Source: Erythrobacter sp. SG61-1L
Lineage (GTDB): Bacteria > Pseudomonadota > Alphaproteobacteria > Sphingomonadales > Sphingomonadaceae
DNA length: 64,000 nucleotides
Assembly: GCF_001305965.1 (NCBI RefSeq)
Contig: NZ_JXQC01000003.1
Span: 930,001 to 994,000 of the forward strand
Direction of reading: 5' to 3'
Of the stretch, positions 37,925-47,423 are shown piece after piece (positions within the stretch are counted from its first letter, which is position 1; each line of letters opens with the position of its first letter). The translations under genes were made by a program, and so were the position numbers. The notes under the pieces were generated by a model. It was given only the letters and a program-made list of their open reading frames with translations, was not told the origin of the DNA and did no database searches.

Positions 37925-38542
37925 ATGCTACAGGTCCTTGCCTTCTACCTCTTCGCGGCCCTTACGATTGCCAGCGCCACGCTGGTTATCATGGCCCGTA
38001 ACCCGGTGCATTCCGTGCTCTGGCTCATTGTGGCGTTCTTCAACGCCGCAGGGCTGATGGTGCTGGTCGGTGCCGAATTCATCGCGATGCTGCTGGTGAT
38101 CGTCTATGTCGGGGCGGTTGCGGTGCTGTTCCTCTTCGTGGTCATGATGCTCGACATCGACTTCGCTGAACTGCGCGCCGGATTCGTGAAGAACTTCCCG
38201 CTCGGCATGCTGATCGCGGTGATCCTCGCGGCGGAACTGGTGCTGGGCATCGGTGCCTATCGCGCCGGTTCGCTCGAACTCGGAACGCCGGATGGTTCTG
38301 CCGCTCCGCTGCTGGGCAAGAGCAACATCGAGAGCATCGGTGCGCTGCTCTACACCAAATATCTGTTCCTGTTCGAAAGCGCCGGCATCATCCTGCTGGT
38401 GGCAATGATCGGCGCCATCGTGCTGACGCACCGTGAACGCAAGGGCACGCGCCCGCAGATCATCTCGCAGCAGGTCCGTCGCCGTCCGGAGGATGCGACC
38501 GTGAATGTGAAGCCGGAAGTCGGCCAGGGGGTGCAGCTGTGA
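37925..38542 (+). CDS. nuoJ: NADH-quinone oxidoreductase subunit J
   Basis: A 205-residue membrane subunit (ND6 type) with five TM helices. VHSVLWLIVAFFNAAGLMVLVGAEF and VIVYVGAVAVLFLFVVMMLDID, which includes the pi-bulge helix, are clear. The C-terminal tail (TVNVKPEVGQGVQL) is longer than minimal NuoJ. A repeat-derived spacer separates it from nuoK. Confidence 0.95.
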   Translation: MLQVLAFYLFAALTIASATLVIMARNPVHSVLWLIVAFFNAAGLMVLVGAEFIAMLLVIVYVGAVAVLFLFVVMMLDIDFAELRAGFVKNFPLGMLIAVILAAELVLGIGAYRAGSLELGTPDGSAAPLLGKSNIESIGALLYTKYLFLFESAGIILLVAMIGAIVLTHRERKGTRPQIISQQVRRRPEDATVNVKPEVGQGVQL

Positions 38543-38569
38543 CCCTTCGACAAGCTCTGGGTGAGCGGG
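38543..38569. repeat. Sphingomonad-type interspersed palindromic repeat (PELVEG element)
   Basis: Directly after the nuoJ stop: CCCTTCGACAAGCTCTGGG then TGAGCGGG. This closely matches a short repeat I know to be frequent in sphingomonad genomes (same sequence with A for the T after GCTC); translated on the minus strand it reads PELVEG. It fills most of the 46-base nuoJ-nuoK gap. It is the only copy I found here. Confidence 0.6.
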
Positions 38570-38588
38570 ACAGCGGAGTGCTGCGCGC

Positions 38589-38894
38589 ATGATTGGGATC
38601 GAACATTATGTCGTCGTCAGCTCGATTCTGTTCGTGCTTGGCGTGCTCGGCATCTTCCTCAACCGCAAGAATGTGATCGTGATCCTGATGGCGATCGAAC
38701 TGATCCTGCTTGCGGTGAATATCAACCTCGTCGCCTTCAGTGCCTTCCTGGGCGATCTGACGGGCCAGATCTTCGCTATGTTCGTTCTCACCGTTGCGGC
38801 GGGCGAAGCGGCAATCGGCCTTGCGATCCTGGTGATCTACTTCCGTGGCCGTGGCACGATCGCGGTCGACGATGTCAACCGGATGAAGGGATAA
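38589..38894 (+). CDS. nuoK: NADH-quinone oxidoreductase subunit K
   Basis: A 101-residue membrane subunit with three TM helices. The buried glutamates of helices 2 and 3 are in [18 protein letters not shown] and [19 protein letters not shown]. It starts at ATG 38589; its ribosome site GGAG lies just past the repeat. Confidence 0.96.
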   Translation: MIGIEHYVVVSSILFVLGVLGIFLNRKNVIVILMAIELILLAVNINLVAFSAFLGDLTGQIFAMFVLTVAAGEAAIGLAILVIYFRGRGTIAVDDVNRMKG

Positions 38895-38900
38895 ACAACC

Positions 38901-40946
38901 GTGTCCTCTTCGATCCTGATCATCGTTTTCCTGCCGCTGCTGGCATCCGCGATTGCGGGGCTGGGCAACCGTGCACTGGGCAACACTATTGCCAAGTCGA
39001 TCACTACGGCGGGCCTGTTCATTTCCTGCGGGCTTTCCTGGCCGATCTTCATCAGCTTCCTTAACGGGAGTGCTGAACCTACGGTCGTGCCGGTGCTACA
39101 GTGGGTCCAGTCCGGCAGCCTGTCCTTCGACTGGGCCCTGCGCGTGGATACTCTCACCGCGATCATGCTGGTGGTGATCACCAGTGTCTCGGCGCTGGTC
39201 CACCTCTACAGTTGGGGCTACATGTCGGACGATCCCGACCAGCCGCGCTTCTTCTCTTACCTCTCGCTCTTCACCTTTGCCATGCTGATGCTGGTGACGG
39301 CCGATAACCTCGTGCAGATGTTCTTCGGTTGGGAAGGCGTGGGCCTGGCATCCTATCTGCTGATCGGTTTCTGGTTCAAGAAGCCCTCGGCCGGTGCCGC
39401 CGCGATCAAGGCTTTCGTTGTGAATCGCGTGGGCGACCTTGGCTTCATGCTGGGCATCTTCGGCACGTGGCTGGTGTTCCAGACTACTTCCATTCCCGAA
39501 ATTTTGGCTGCCGCGCCTGCTCTCAAGGGTGTTTCGACCATCGGTTTCCTCGGCATGCGCGTCGATACACTGACGGTGCTGTGCCTGCTGCTGTTCATCG
39601 GCGCGATGGGCAAGTCCGCCCAGCTTGGGCTGCACACCTGGCTTCCGGACGCCATGGAAGGCCCGACCCCGGTTTCGGCCCTGATCCACGCGGCCACCAT
39701 GGTCACCGCGGGCGTGTTCATGGTCTGCCGCCTGTCGCCGATGTTCCAGGCTGCACCCGATGCGTTGACCGTGGTGACCTTCGTGGGCGCTGCCACCTGC
39801 TTCTTCGCCGCAACGGTGGGCACCACTCAGTGGGATATCAAGCGCGTCATCGCCTATTCGACCTGTTCGCAGCTGGGCTACATGTTCTTTGCTGCAGGCG
39901 TCGGTGCTTATGGCGCTGCGATGTTCCACCTGTTCACGCACGCCTTCTTCAAGGCGCTGCTGTTCCTTGGTGCGGGCAGTGTGATCCATGCGATGCATCA
40001 CGAACAGGACATGCGGTATTACGGCAACCTGCGTAAGCACATCCCGATCACCTTCTGGGCGATGATGGCCGGCACGCTTGCCATCACCGGCGTCGGTATT
40101 CTGGGCGTCTTCGGCTTTGCTGGCTTCTATTCGAAGGATTCGATCCTTGAAGCCGCCTTTGCCAGCGGCACCGAAATGGGCCGCACGGCGTTCTGGCTCG
40201 GCGCGTTTGCTGCTCTTCTGACCAGCTTCTACAGCTGGCGCCTGATGTTCCTGACCTTCTGGGGCAAGCCGCGCTGGTCGCAGTCGGAACATATTCAGCA
40301 TGCGGTCCATGACGAGCATGGTCATGGCGATCATGCACATGGCCACGCTCATGACGATGATCACGCTCACAGTGAGCATGACGATGGCACCGCAGGTTAC
40401 CATCCGCATGAAAGCCCATGGGTTATGCTGGCGCCGTTGGTAATCCTGTCGGTGGGGGCGGTGTTTGCAGGCTTCGCTTTCAGCCCGTACTTCATTGACA
40501 GCGAGCATTTCTGGCAGGGTGCGATTTATTATAATGAGCACCTGATCCATTCGATGCACGCAGTGCCCCGTTGGGTGAAGCTGACCGCAACCGCAGTAAT
40601 GCTGATTGGTTTCGTGATTGCCTGGTTTGCCTACATCAAGGACACTTCGATCCCGCGCAAATTTGTGGACCAGTTCCGCAATCTGCACGCCTTCCTCTAC
40701 AACAAGTGGTATTTCGACGAGCTCTACAATCTGCTCTTCGTGAAGCCTGCGTTCTGGATCGGCCGTCAGCTTTGGCTGAAGGGCGATGTGGGGGTGATCG
40801 ATCGCTTCGGCCCGAACGGTGCCGCCTGGGTGGTCGAAAAGGGCGCCGCTGTCGCCAAGAAGGTGCAGTCGGGTTATCTCTATAGCTACGCGCTGATCAT
40901 GTTGCTCGGCCTTGTTGCCGCGATCAGCTGGATGATGGTGCGGTGA
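38901..40946 (+). CDS. nuoL: NADH-quinone oxidoreductase subunit L
   Basis: A 681-residue proton-pumping antiporter-like subunit, with about 15-16 TM helices and a lateral helix. [19 protein letters not shown] and [27 protein letters not shown] hold the conserved Glu/Lys/His. Between helices, residues 470-503 form a loop with 12 histidines. It starts at GTG 38901, 6 bases after nuoK. Confidence 0.96.
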   Translation: MSSSILIIVFLPLLASAIAGLGNRALGNTIAKSITTAGLFISCGLSWPIFISFLNGSAEPTVVPVLQWVQSGSLSFDWALRVDTLTAIMLVVITSVSALVHLYSWGYMSDDPDQPRFFSYLSLFTFAMLMLVTADNLVQMFFGWEGVGLASYLLIGFWFKKPSAGAAAIKAFVVNRVGDLGFMLGIFGTWLVFQTTSIPEILAAAPALKGVSTIGFLGMRVDTLTVLCLLLFIGAMGKSAQLGLHTWLPDAMEGPTPVSALIHAATMVTAGVFMVCRLSPMFQAAPDALTVVTFVGAATCFFAATVGTTQWDIKRVIAYSTCSQLGYMFFAAGVGAYGAAMFHLFTHAFFKALLFLGAGSVIHAMHHEQDMRYYGNLRKHIPITFWAMMAGTLAITGVGILGVFGFAGFYSKDSILEAAFASGTEMGRTAFWLGAFAALLTSFYSWRLMFLTFWGKPRWSQSEHIQHAVHDEHGHGDHAHGHAHDDDHAHSEHDDGTAGYHPHESPWVMLAPLVILSVGAVFAGFAFSPYFIDSEHFWQGAIYYNEHLIHSMHAVPRWVKLTATAVMLIGFVIAWFAYIKDTSIPRKFVDQFRNLHAFLYNKWYFDELYNLLFVKPAFWIGRQLWLKGDVGVIDRFGPNGAAWVVEKGAAVAKKVQSGYLYSYALIMLLGLVAAISWMMVR

Positions 40947-42478
40947 TGGGGGACTTTCCGATCCTTTCGCTCATGCTGCTGGTACCGCTCGTCGGTGCCA
41001 TCGCCTGCCTGTTCGCCGAAGCGAAGACGGCGCGGATGATCGCGCTGGTTGCGACGCTGATCGATTTTGCTCTGGGCATTGTGCTCTGGCTCAATTTCGA
41101 TGTCGGCGGAGCGCAGTGGCAGTTCGTCGAGAAAGTTCCGCTGTTCGCGGGCTTCAGCTACGCGCTTGGCATTGACGGTATCGCGCTGCTGCTGATCGTG
41201 TTGTCGGTGTTCCTCATGCCGATCTGTATCGGCGCAAGCTGGAATTCGATCACCAAGCGGGTCGGCGAGTATTTCGCTGCTTTCCTGCTGATGGAAGTCC
41301 TGATGATCGGCGTGTTCGCCGCGCAGGATCTGTACCTGTTCTACATCTTCTTCGAAGCAGGCCTGATCCCGATGTATTTGATCATCGGTATCTGGGGCGG
41401 GGATAACCGCATCTACGCCAGCTATAAGTTCTTCCTCTACACGCTGATCGGCTCGGTGCTGATGCTGATCGCAATGATGTGGATGGTGCACGAAGCGGGG
41501 ACGACCGATATCCCGACGCTGATGGCGTATGACTTCCCGGTTCACGCACAAACCTGGCTGTTCCTGGCCTTCTTCGCCAGCTTCGCGGTGAAGATGCCGA
41601 TGTGGCCGGTCCATACGTGGCTTCCCGATGCTCACGTTCAGGCGCCGACTGCCGGTTCCGTGATCCTGGCGGGCGTGCTGCTGAAGATGGGCGGTTACGG
41701 TTTCATCCGCTTCTCGCTGCCGATGTTCCCGGAGGCGAGCGCACAGTTCGCCTGGCTGATCTACGGGCTGTCGATGGCGGCAGTGGTGATCACCAGCCTG
41801 ATCGCGCTCGTGCAGCACGATATCAAGAAGCTGATCGCCTACTCGTCCGTTGCGCATATGGGCATCGTCACCATTGGCCTGTTCGCCTTCAATGTGCAGG
41901 GCCTCGAAGGTTCGATGATCGTAATGCTCAGCCACGGCATCGTGGCGGGCGCGCTGTTCCTCTGCGTCGGCGTGATTTACGATCGTCTGCACACGCGTGA
42001 GATCAATCGTTACGGCGGCATTGCGATCAACATGCCGAAATATGCGATGTTCTTCCTGCTCTTTACCATGGCAAGCATTGGTCTGCCGGGTACGAGCGGC
42101 TTTGTCGGCGAATTCCTGAGCCTTGCAGGCGTCTACCAGATTTCCACCTGGGTGGCGCTGGTCTGCACCACGGGTATCATCCTTGGCGCAGCCTATATGC
42201 TGTACCTCTATCGTCGGGTCGCATTTGGTGAGCAGAAGAATGCCGATGCGGCTGCGATGCCTGACATCGATTTGCGCGAATGGCTCATGCTCGGCTCGCT
42301 GACGGCAGCTGTGCTGTGGATGGGTGTGTACCCCGAGAGCTTCCTTGCCCCCATGCGCAAGGATATTGCAGCTCTCGATGCTCGCATTGCCCGCGCTGCG
42401 CCTCATGGCGACGCAAATCTCAAGATCGGCAAACCCAAACCTGCCGAAGAACATGAAGCGCAAGAGGGAGCGCACTGA
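40946..42478 (+). CDS. nuoM: NADH-quinone oxidoreductase subunit M
   Basis: A 510-residue antiporter-like subunit with about 14 TM helices. FFEAGLIPMYLIIGIWGG, VKMPMWPVHTWLPDAHVQAPTAGSV and AYSSVAHMG are characteristic. Start at ATG 40946 (TGATG with nuoL); GTG 40943 is a possible alternative. The stop shares a base with nuoN. Confidence 0.96.
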   Translation: MGDFPILSLMLLVPLVGAIACLFAEAKTARMIALVATLIDFALGIVLWLNFDVGGAQWQFVEKVPLFAGFSYALGIDGIALLLIVLSVFLMPICIGASWNSITKRVGEYFAAFLLMEVLMIGVFAAQDLYLFYIFFEAGLIPMYLIIGIWGGDNRIYASYKFFLYTLIGSVLMLIAMMWMVHEAGTTDIPTLMAYDFPVHAQTWLFLAFFASFAVKMPMWPVHTWLPDAHVQAPTAGSVILAGVLLKMGGYGFIRFSLPMFPEASAQFAWLIYGLSMAAVVITSLIALVQHDIKKLIAYSSVAHMGIVTIGLFAFNVQGLEGSMIVMLSHGIVAGALFLCVGVIYDRLHTREINRYGGIAINMPKYAMFFLLFTMASIGLPGTSGFVGEFLSLAGVYQISTWVALVCTTGIILGAAYMLYLYRRVAFGEQKNADAAAMPDIDLREWLMLGSLTAAVLWMGVYPESFLAPMRKDIAALDARIARAAPHGDANLKIGKPKPAEEHEAQEGAH

Positions 42479-43941
42479 TGGATTTCGCTGCTTCCCTTAA
42501 GCTGATCGCACCCGAACTGCTGATGTCTGTTTCGGGCCTGGTTCTGCTGCTTGCTTCCGCCTGGGCGGGCGACAAGGCTTCGCGCGCAATCAGCGTGGCT
42601 GCTGCCGTCGTTCTAGGCGCCTGCTTTTTCCTCGTTGCGCCCTCGGTCTGTGCCGGGGCGAGTGGCCCGGATACGCTGGCCTTTGGTGGTCAGTTTTCCG
42701 CCGATGCCTTTGCGGGCATGGCGAAGCTGATGATCTTTGCGGCCGGCGGTGCGGCACTGGTAATCGCGCCGGCTTTCTTCGAGCGCTTCAATGCGATGCG
42801 TGCGGAATATCCGGTCCTGATCCTGTTCGCCGTACTGGGCATGTCGATCATGGTTTCGGCTCGCGATCTCATTACGCTCTATATCGGCCTCGAGCTCAAC
42901 AGCCTTGCGGCTTATGTGCTGGCAGCGTTCCTGCGCAATGATGACCGTTCGGCTGAAGCTGGCCTGAAGTATTTCGTCCTCGGTGCGCTGGCGTCCGGTA
43001 TCCTGCTGTTCGGCATGAGCCTGACCTATGGCTTCGCTGGCACCACCAGCTTCGAAGGCATTCGTGTCGCCCTCAGCGGCGATATGGCTACCGGCGCACT
43101 GTTCGGTCTGATCTTCATGCTGGCCGGGCTTGCCTTCAAGGTGAGCGCGGTGCCGTTCCACATGTGGACGCCTGACGTTTACGAAGGCGCACCGACGCCC
43201 GTAACCGCCTTCTTCGCTTCGGCGCCCAAGGTGGCGGCGCTGGCGCTCACCATGCGCGTCACGCTTGAAGCCTTTGGTGCACAGGACGATGCATGGCGCC
43301 AGATCCTGATCTTCGCGGCCTTGGCTTCGATCGTCGTGGGCGCTCTGGGCGCAATCGGCCAGACCAATATCAAGCGACTGCTTGCCTATTCGTCGATCAA
43401 CAATGTCGGCTTCATCCTGATCGGCCTTGCCGCCGGAACGCAGGCTGGCGCATCGGCAATGCTCGTCTATCTCGCGATCTATGTCGCGATGACCGTCGGC
43501 GGCTTCGTTGCGGTGCTGATGCTGAAGGATGGAAACGGCGATCAGGTTGAGGCGATTTCGGACATTGCGGGCCTTTCCCGCACCCGTCCGGCGCTGGCGT
43601 TTTGCCTGATGCTGGTGATGTTCAGTCTTGCGGGCATTCCGCCGCTGTTCGGCTTCTGGGGCAAGTTCGTCGTGTTCCAGGCCGCCGTGAATGCGGGCTT
43701 CGTCCCACTGGCGGCAATCGGTATCGCTGCCAGCGTCATCGGTGCCTTTTACTACATCAAGGTAGTGAAGGTGATGTATTTCGATGAACCCGCCGATGTG
43801 GTGAAGGGTGAGAGCGACTGGGCCCATTGGGCGCTGCTCGCAATCTCTGCCATTGCGATCTCTCCGCTTGGCTACCTCCTCACGCCGTGGCTTGGCGGTC
43901 TTGCCGACAAGGCAGCGGCAGTGCTGTTCCTTGGCCTTTAG
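42478..43941 (+). CDS. nuoN: NADH-quinone oxidoreductase subunit N
   Basis: A 487-residue antiporter-like subunit, 14 TM helices. IGLELNSLAAYVLAAFLR, KVSAVPFHMWTPDVYEGAPTPVTAF and AYSSINNVGFILIGL are family hallmarks. ATG 42478 overlaps the nuoM stop by one base. Last nuo gene; birA begins directly after its stop. Confidence 0.96.
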   Translation: MDFAASLKLIAPELLMSVSGLVLLLASAWAGDKASRAISVAAAVVLGACFFLVAPSVCAGASGPDTLAFGGQFSADAFAGMAKLMIFAAGGAALVIAPAFFERFNAMRAEYPVLILFAVLGMSIMVSARDLITLYIGLELNSLAAYVLAAFLRNDDRSAEAGLKYFVLGALASGILLFGMSLTYGFAGTTSFEGIRVALSGDMATGALFGLIFMLAGLAFKVSAVPFHMWTPDVYEGAPTPVTAFFASAPKVAALALTMRVTLEAFGAQDDAWRQILIFAALASIVVGALGAIGQTNIKRLLAYSSINNVGFILIGLAAGTQAGASAMLVYLAIYVAMTVGGFVAVLMLKDGNGDQVEAISDIAGLSRTRPALAFCLMLVMFSLAGIPPLFGFWGKFVVFQAAVNAGFVPLAAIGIAASVIGAFYYIKVVKVMYFDEPADVVKGESDWAHWALLAISAIAISPLGYLLTPWLGGLADKAAAVLFLGL

Positions 43942-44673
43942 TTGGCAGGCTTGATCGAAACCGTAACGGAGACCGGATCTACCAATGCCGACCTCGTCGC
44001 GCGTCTGCGCGCGGGGGACTCTGTGCCGGAAGGGCATTGGCTGGTCGCCGACCGGCAGAATGCCGGGCGTGGGAGGCAAGGCCGGGTCTGGACTGCCGGT
44101 GAAGGCAATTTCATGGGGTCGACGGTCGTCCGGTTGGACGGACGAGAACCGGCTGCGCAGAGCCTTGCTCTGGCCGTTGGGCTGGCTGTCTATGAGGCCG
44201 TGCTCAACCATCTGCTGGTTCCGGCCAGGCTGGAACTTAAATGGCCCAACGATTTGCTTCTAGGTGGCGGGAAACTGGCTGGCATTCTGCTCGAACGCGT
44301 CGGGAATGATGTGGTCGTCGGGATCGGTGTCAACCTTGCCAAGGCGCCACTAGTCGCCGGACAGACAAGCGTTTCCCTTGGCCAATTCGGCCTCGCGCCG
44401 GACAGAGACAGTTTCTCTCGGGATCTGGCGGCTATGTTCGCTTCGGAAATGGAGCGTTGGCGTGATTTCGGGCTGCCTCAATTACTCGCGCGTTGGACCG
44501 CTGCGGCCCATCCGGAAGGTACGCGGCTCGGCGTCCATGTGGGCGAGGAAGGTCGGATTGAAGGTGAATTCGAAGGGCTTGCTCCGGATGGCGCGTTACG
44601 CCTTCGTCTTGACGATGGAAGCCTGCGGGTCATCCATGCCGGGGATGTGTCGCTGATTGGAGGGCAGGGCTGA
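43942..44673 (+). CDS. birA: Biotin--[acetyl-CoA-carboxylase] ligase
   Basis: A 243-residue biotin protein ligase, transferring biotin to the carboxylase carrier protein. [23 protein letters not shown] (biotinyl-AMP loop) and [20 protein letters not shown] are present; there is no N-terminal HTH, so it is not a repressor. The TTG at 43942 immediately follows the nuoN stop; no ATG occurs before the conserved region, though the ribosome site is weak. Its stop overlaps coaX. Confidence 0.88.
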   Translation: MAGLIETVTETGSTNADLVARLRAGDSVPEGHWLVADRQNAGRGRQGRVWTAGEGNFMGSTVVRLDGREPAAQSLALAVGLAVYEAVLNHLLVPARLELKWPNDLLLGGGKLAGILLERVGNDVVVGIGVNLAKAPLVAGQTSVSLGQFGLAPDRDSFSRDLAAMFASEMERWRDFGLPQLLARWTAAAHPEGTRLGVHVGEEGRIEGEFEGLAPDGALRLRLDDGSLRVIHAGDVSLIGGQG

Positions 44674-45467
44674 TGTTGCTCGCTGTCGATGTCGGGAACA
44701 CCAATGTTGTGTTTGCCTTGTTCGAGACGGGTGCAGGCGAAATTCCGCGTATTCGGACCCGCTGGCGGATTGCTACCGATCCGCGCCGCACGGGTGACGA
44801 ATATGCCGTATGGCTCGTTCAACTCATGGCTATCGAAGGCTTTGCCCGGGATGCGGTCACGCAAGTGATCATTTCTACAGTCGTGCCGCGGGCACTGCAT
44901 AATTTGCAGGTGCTCTCCAGCAAATATTTCGGTGTCGAAGCGCTCGTGGCGGGGCAGGGCAAGGCGGAATGGGGTATCGCAATTGACGTGGATGAGCCCG
45001 GTTCGCTGGGCGCCGACAGAGCCGTGAACGCCATTGCCGCGCACGCGAAATATCCCGGCGACTTGATCGTGGTCGATTTCGGGACGGCGACCACCTTCGA
45101 TGTGGTGGACTTCACCGGCGCTTATAAGGGCGGAATTATCGCGGCGGGGATCAACCTGTCGCTCGACGCGTTAGTGAACAATACCGCCAAATTGCCGCGC
45201 ATCGCCATTGAAAGCCCGCGCACCAATTCGGTGATCGGGCGAAATACGCAGGATCAGATGCTGATCGGCGTTTTTTGGGGTTATGTCGCGATGATGGAGG
45301 GCCTGATCGCCAAATTGCGGTCGGAAATCGGCCGACCGGCCAAGGTTATAGCAACCGGCGGGCTGGCCATTCTGTTCGATCGGCACACCGGAATTTTCGA
45401 CGCGGTTGACGCGGATCTTACGCTTGAAGGGCTGGCGCTGCTGGCAGAGAGGGCCAACAGCAGGTGA
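44673..45467 (+). CDS. coaX: Type III pantothenate kinase
   Basis: A 264-residue ASKHA-fold kinase for the first CoA step. [17 protein letters not shown] (phosphate-1), [30 protein letters not shown] (phosphate-2) and [14 protein letters not shown] are in order. The start shares a base with the birA stop (TGATG). Placement between birA and rnj is common in alphaproteobacteria. Confidence 0.94.
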   Translation: MLLAVDVGNTNVVFALFETGAGEIPRIRTRWRIATDPRRTGDEYAVWLVQLMAIEGFARDAVTQVIISTVVPRALHNLQVLSSKYFGVEALVAGQGKAEWGIAIDVDEPGSLGADRAVNAIAAHAKYPGDLIVVDFGTATTFDVVDFTGAYKGGIIAAGINLSLDALVNNTAKLPRIAIESPRTNSVIGRNTQDQMLIGVFWGYVAMMEGLIAKLRSEIGRPAKVIATGGLAILFDRHTGIFDAVDADLTLEGLALLAERANSR

Positions 45468-47110
45468 AAAAGGATTTTACGCCCGAGAAGGAACTGCTCT
45501 TCCTGGCGCTGGGCGGCTCTGGCGAGATCGGCATGAACGTCAATCTCTACGGCTGCGAAGGCAAGTGGCTGATGGTCGATCTGGGGATGACCTTCGGCGG
45601 CAATGAATATCCCGGTATCGAACTGGTTTTTGCCGATCCCGCGTTCATCGAGGAACGGCTGAGGGATCTGGTCGGTATCGTGCTGACCCATGGGCATGAA
45701 GATCACATTGGCGCGGTGCCCTATTTCGCCGCCGATTTCGGCGTGCCGATTTATGCCACACCGTTCACGGCCGAACTGGTGCTGCGCAAGCTGGAAGAGG
45801 CCGGTATTGCCGATCAGGTCGAACTGAATATCGTTGAAGGGCCGGACAGCTTTGCTCTCGGACCATTCGACATTTCCTATATCCCGCTTGCCCACTCCAT
45901 TGCTGAGGGCAACGCCCTGTTGATCGAGACGCCCTATGGCAGGGTGTTCCACACAGGGGACTGGAAGCTGGATGACGAACCGCTGATAGGCGAGCCGGCG
46001 ACGGCAGATGAACTGACGCAACTCGGCGATGAAGGCATTCTGGCGCTGGTTTGCGATTCAACCAATGTATTCAACCCGAAGGCGTCCGGTTCGGAAGGTG
46101 ATGTCGCGCGCGGGTTGCTTGAAGAAGTGCGCAAGCATTCCGGCAGGCGGGTGTTGGTGACAACCTTTGCCTCCAATGTGGCTCGCCTCCAGAGCCTTGG
46201 AGAAATCGCCCGGGCAACGGGCCGGCAGCTTTGCGTCGCAGGCCGTTCGCTGGAACGGATCATTGAGGTGTCGAAGCTAAGCGGCTATCTTACGGACTTC
46301 CCGCCGACGATCGACTTCGATACGGCGATGAACCTCCCACGCGGTGACGTGCTGGTCATCGCGACGGGCGGGCAGGGCGAGCCGCGCGCAGCGCTGGCCC
46401 GGATCGCGGAAGATACGCATCATGTCGGCCTTGTCGAAGGCGACGTGGTAATCTTCTCCAGCCGCCAGATTCCCGGCAATGAACTCGCAATCGGGGCAGT
46501 GATGAACCGCCTTGCCGAACGCGGCGTGGTGATGGTGACCGATCGCCAAAGCGTGACGCATGTTTCAGGCCATCCCGGCCGCCCCGAATTGGAGGCGCTC
46601 TACTCCTGGATCAGGCCAGAAATTCTCCTGCCGGTTCATGGTGAATTGCGTCACATGGCCGAACAGGCGCGTCTTGGGAAAGCAAGCGGCATTCCCAAAC
46701 AAATCGTCCAGAAGAACGGCACTATCGTGCGCCTGGCGCCAGGCAAGCCGGGGAAGCTGGCGGAGGTCCGCTCTGGCCGCCTCGTCCTTGATGGTGACAT
46801 CATAGTCCCGGCCGATGGTGATGCCATCACCATGCGACGGCGCATGGCGCGGGATGGGGTCGTGATCGTGACTCTCGACTTGCAGGGACGAGCGCAGGTT
46901 CATGGTATCGGATTGCCGCTGGACGAGGATTATGGCGAGTTCGTCCGGGAAGCGGTGAGCGACGTCGGCGATGCACTCAAGCGGTTGAAGGGTGGGGCAC
47001 GCAAGGATCGCGAGGCAGTCGCGGAGGCTGCGCGGCTCGCGGCCCGGCGTGCAGCTCAGCGCTGGTGCGGCAAGAAGCCGCAGACCCGCGTTATCCTAAC
47101 CGGGGAGTAG
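45464..47110 (+). CDS. rnj: Ribonuclease J
   Basis: A 548-residue metallo-beta-lactamase/beta-CASP nuclease with 5'-exonuclease and endonuclease activity in RNA processing. Metal motifs [11 protein letters not shown] and HTGDWKLDD, beta-[17 protein letters not shown], and the SGHPGRPEL end are clear. It starts at GTG 45464 overlapping the coaX stop. It coexists with RNase E in this genome. Confidence 0.95.
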   Translation: MKKDFTPEKELLFLALGGSGEIGMNVNLYGCEGKWLMVDLGMTFGGNEYPGIELVFADPAFIEERLRDLVGIVLTHGHEDHIGAVPYFAADFGVPIYATPFTAELVLRKLEEAGIADQVELNIVEGPDSFALGPFDISYIPLAHSIAEGNALLIETPYGRVFHTGDWKLDDEPLIGEPATADELTQLGDEGILALVCDSTNVFNPKASGSEGDVARGLLEEVRKHSGRRVLVTTFASNVARLQSLGEIARATGRQLCVAGRSLERIIEVSKLSGYLTDFPPTIDFDTAMNLPRGDVLVIATGGQGEPRAALARIAEDTHHVGLVEGDVVIFSSRQIPGNELAIGAVMNRLAERGVVMVTDRQSVTHVSGHPGRPELEALYSWIRPEILLPVHGELRHMAEQARLGKASGIPKQIVQKNGTIVRLAPGKPGKLAEVRSGRLVLDGDIIVPADGDAITMRRRMARDGVVIVTLDLQGRAQVHGIGLPLDEDYGEFVREAVSDVGDALKRLKGGARKDREAVAEAARLAARRAAQRWCGKKPQTRVILTGE

Positions 47111-47114
47111 TTGG

Positions 47115-47408
47115 ATGAAGTGGACTTCGGTCGTGGCGATTTACTGCCTGTTCTGGGTGGTCAGCGCCTTCGTGCTCCTGCCTTTCGGCGTGCGCACTCA
47201 CGATGAAGCAGGGATTGAGAAGATTCCCGGACAGGCCGAAAGCGCCCCTGCCAACTTCAAGCCCGGCAAGGTTGCCATCCGTGCGACATTCCTTGCCGCA
47301 GTACTCTGTGCGGCTTTCGTCGCCAATTACATCTATGGCTGGATAGTGCCGCAGGATCTGAACATTTTCGGTGAGCCGCCGAATTTCGAAGAGCACATGA
47401 AAAACTGA
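47115..47408 (+). CDS. DUF1467-family membrane protein
   Basis: A 97-residue protein with two TM helices (about 5-24 and 57-79). SAFVLLPFGVRTHDEAG and the central PG region are typical of DUF1467, an alphaproteobacterial family of unknown function usually found after coaX-rnj. The proS gene that often follows it in other alphaproteobacteria is missing here. Confidence 0.85.
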   Translation: MKWTSVVAIYCLFWVVSAFVLLPFGVRTHDEAGIEKIPGQAESAPANFKPGKVAIRATFLAAVLCAAFVANYIYGWIVPQDLNIFGEPPNFEEHMKN

Positions 47409-47423
47409 TCCGCCAAGATCAGT
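47399..47423 (-). terminator. Rho-independent terminator of the coiled-coil gene (minus strand)
   Basis: Stem ACTGATC (47404-47410) and GATCAGT (47417-47423) with a 6-base loop. Read on the minus strand it begins at the stop codon of the coiled-coil gene and runs into TTTTT. The stem also overlaps the DUF1467 stop on the plus strand, so it separates two convergent genes. Confidence 0.75.

Noticed and set aside
38430-38590. A minus-strand frame reading HPELVEGS over the nuoJ end
   Set aside because: It is the translation of an interspersed repeat plus antisense nuoJ, not a gene.
40308-40409. A tandem DNA repeat in nuoL
   Set aside because: The CAT/CAC-rich stretch encodes a histidine-rich loop without a regular repeat unit, so it is better described at the protein level.
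39096-40688. Long minus-strand frames opposite nuoL, nuoM and nuoN
   Set aside because: All are antisense to membrane-protein genes whose hydrophobic codons give charged antisense residues; no ribosome site or family match.
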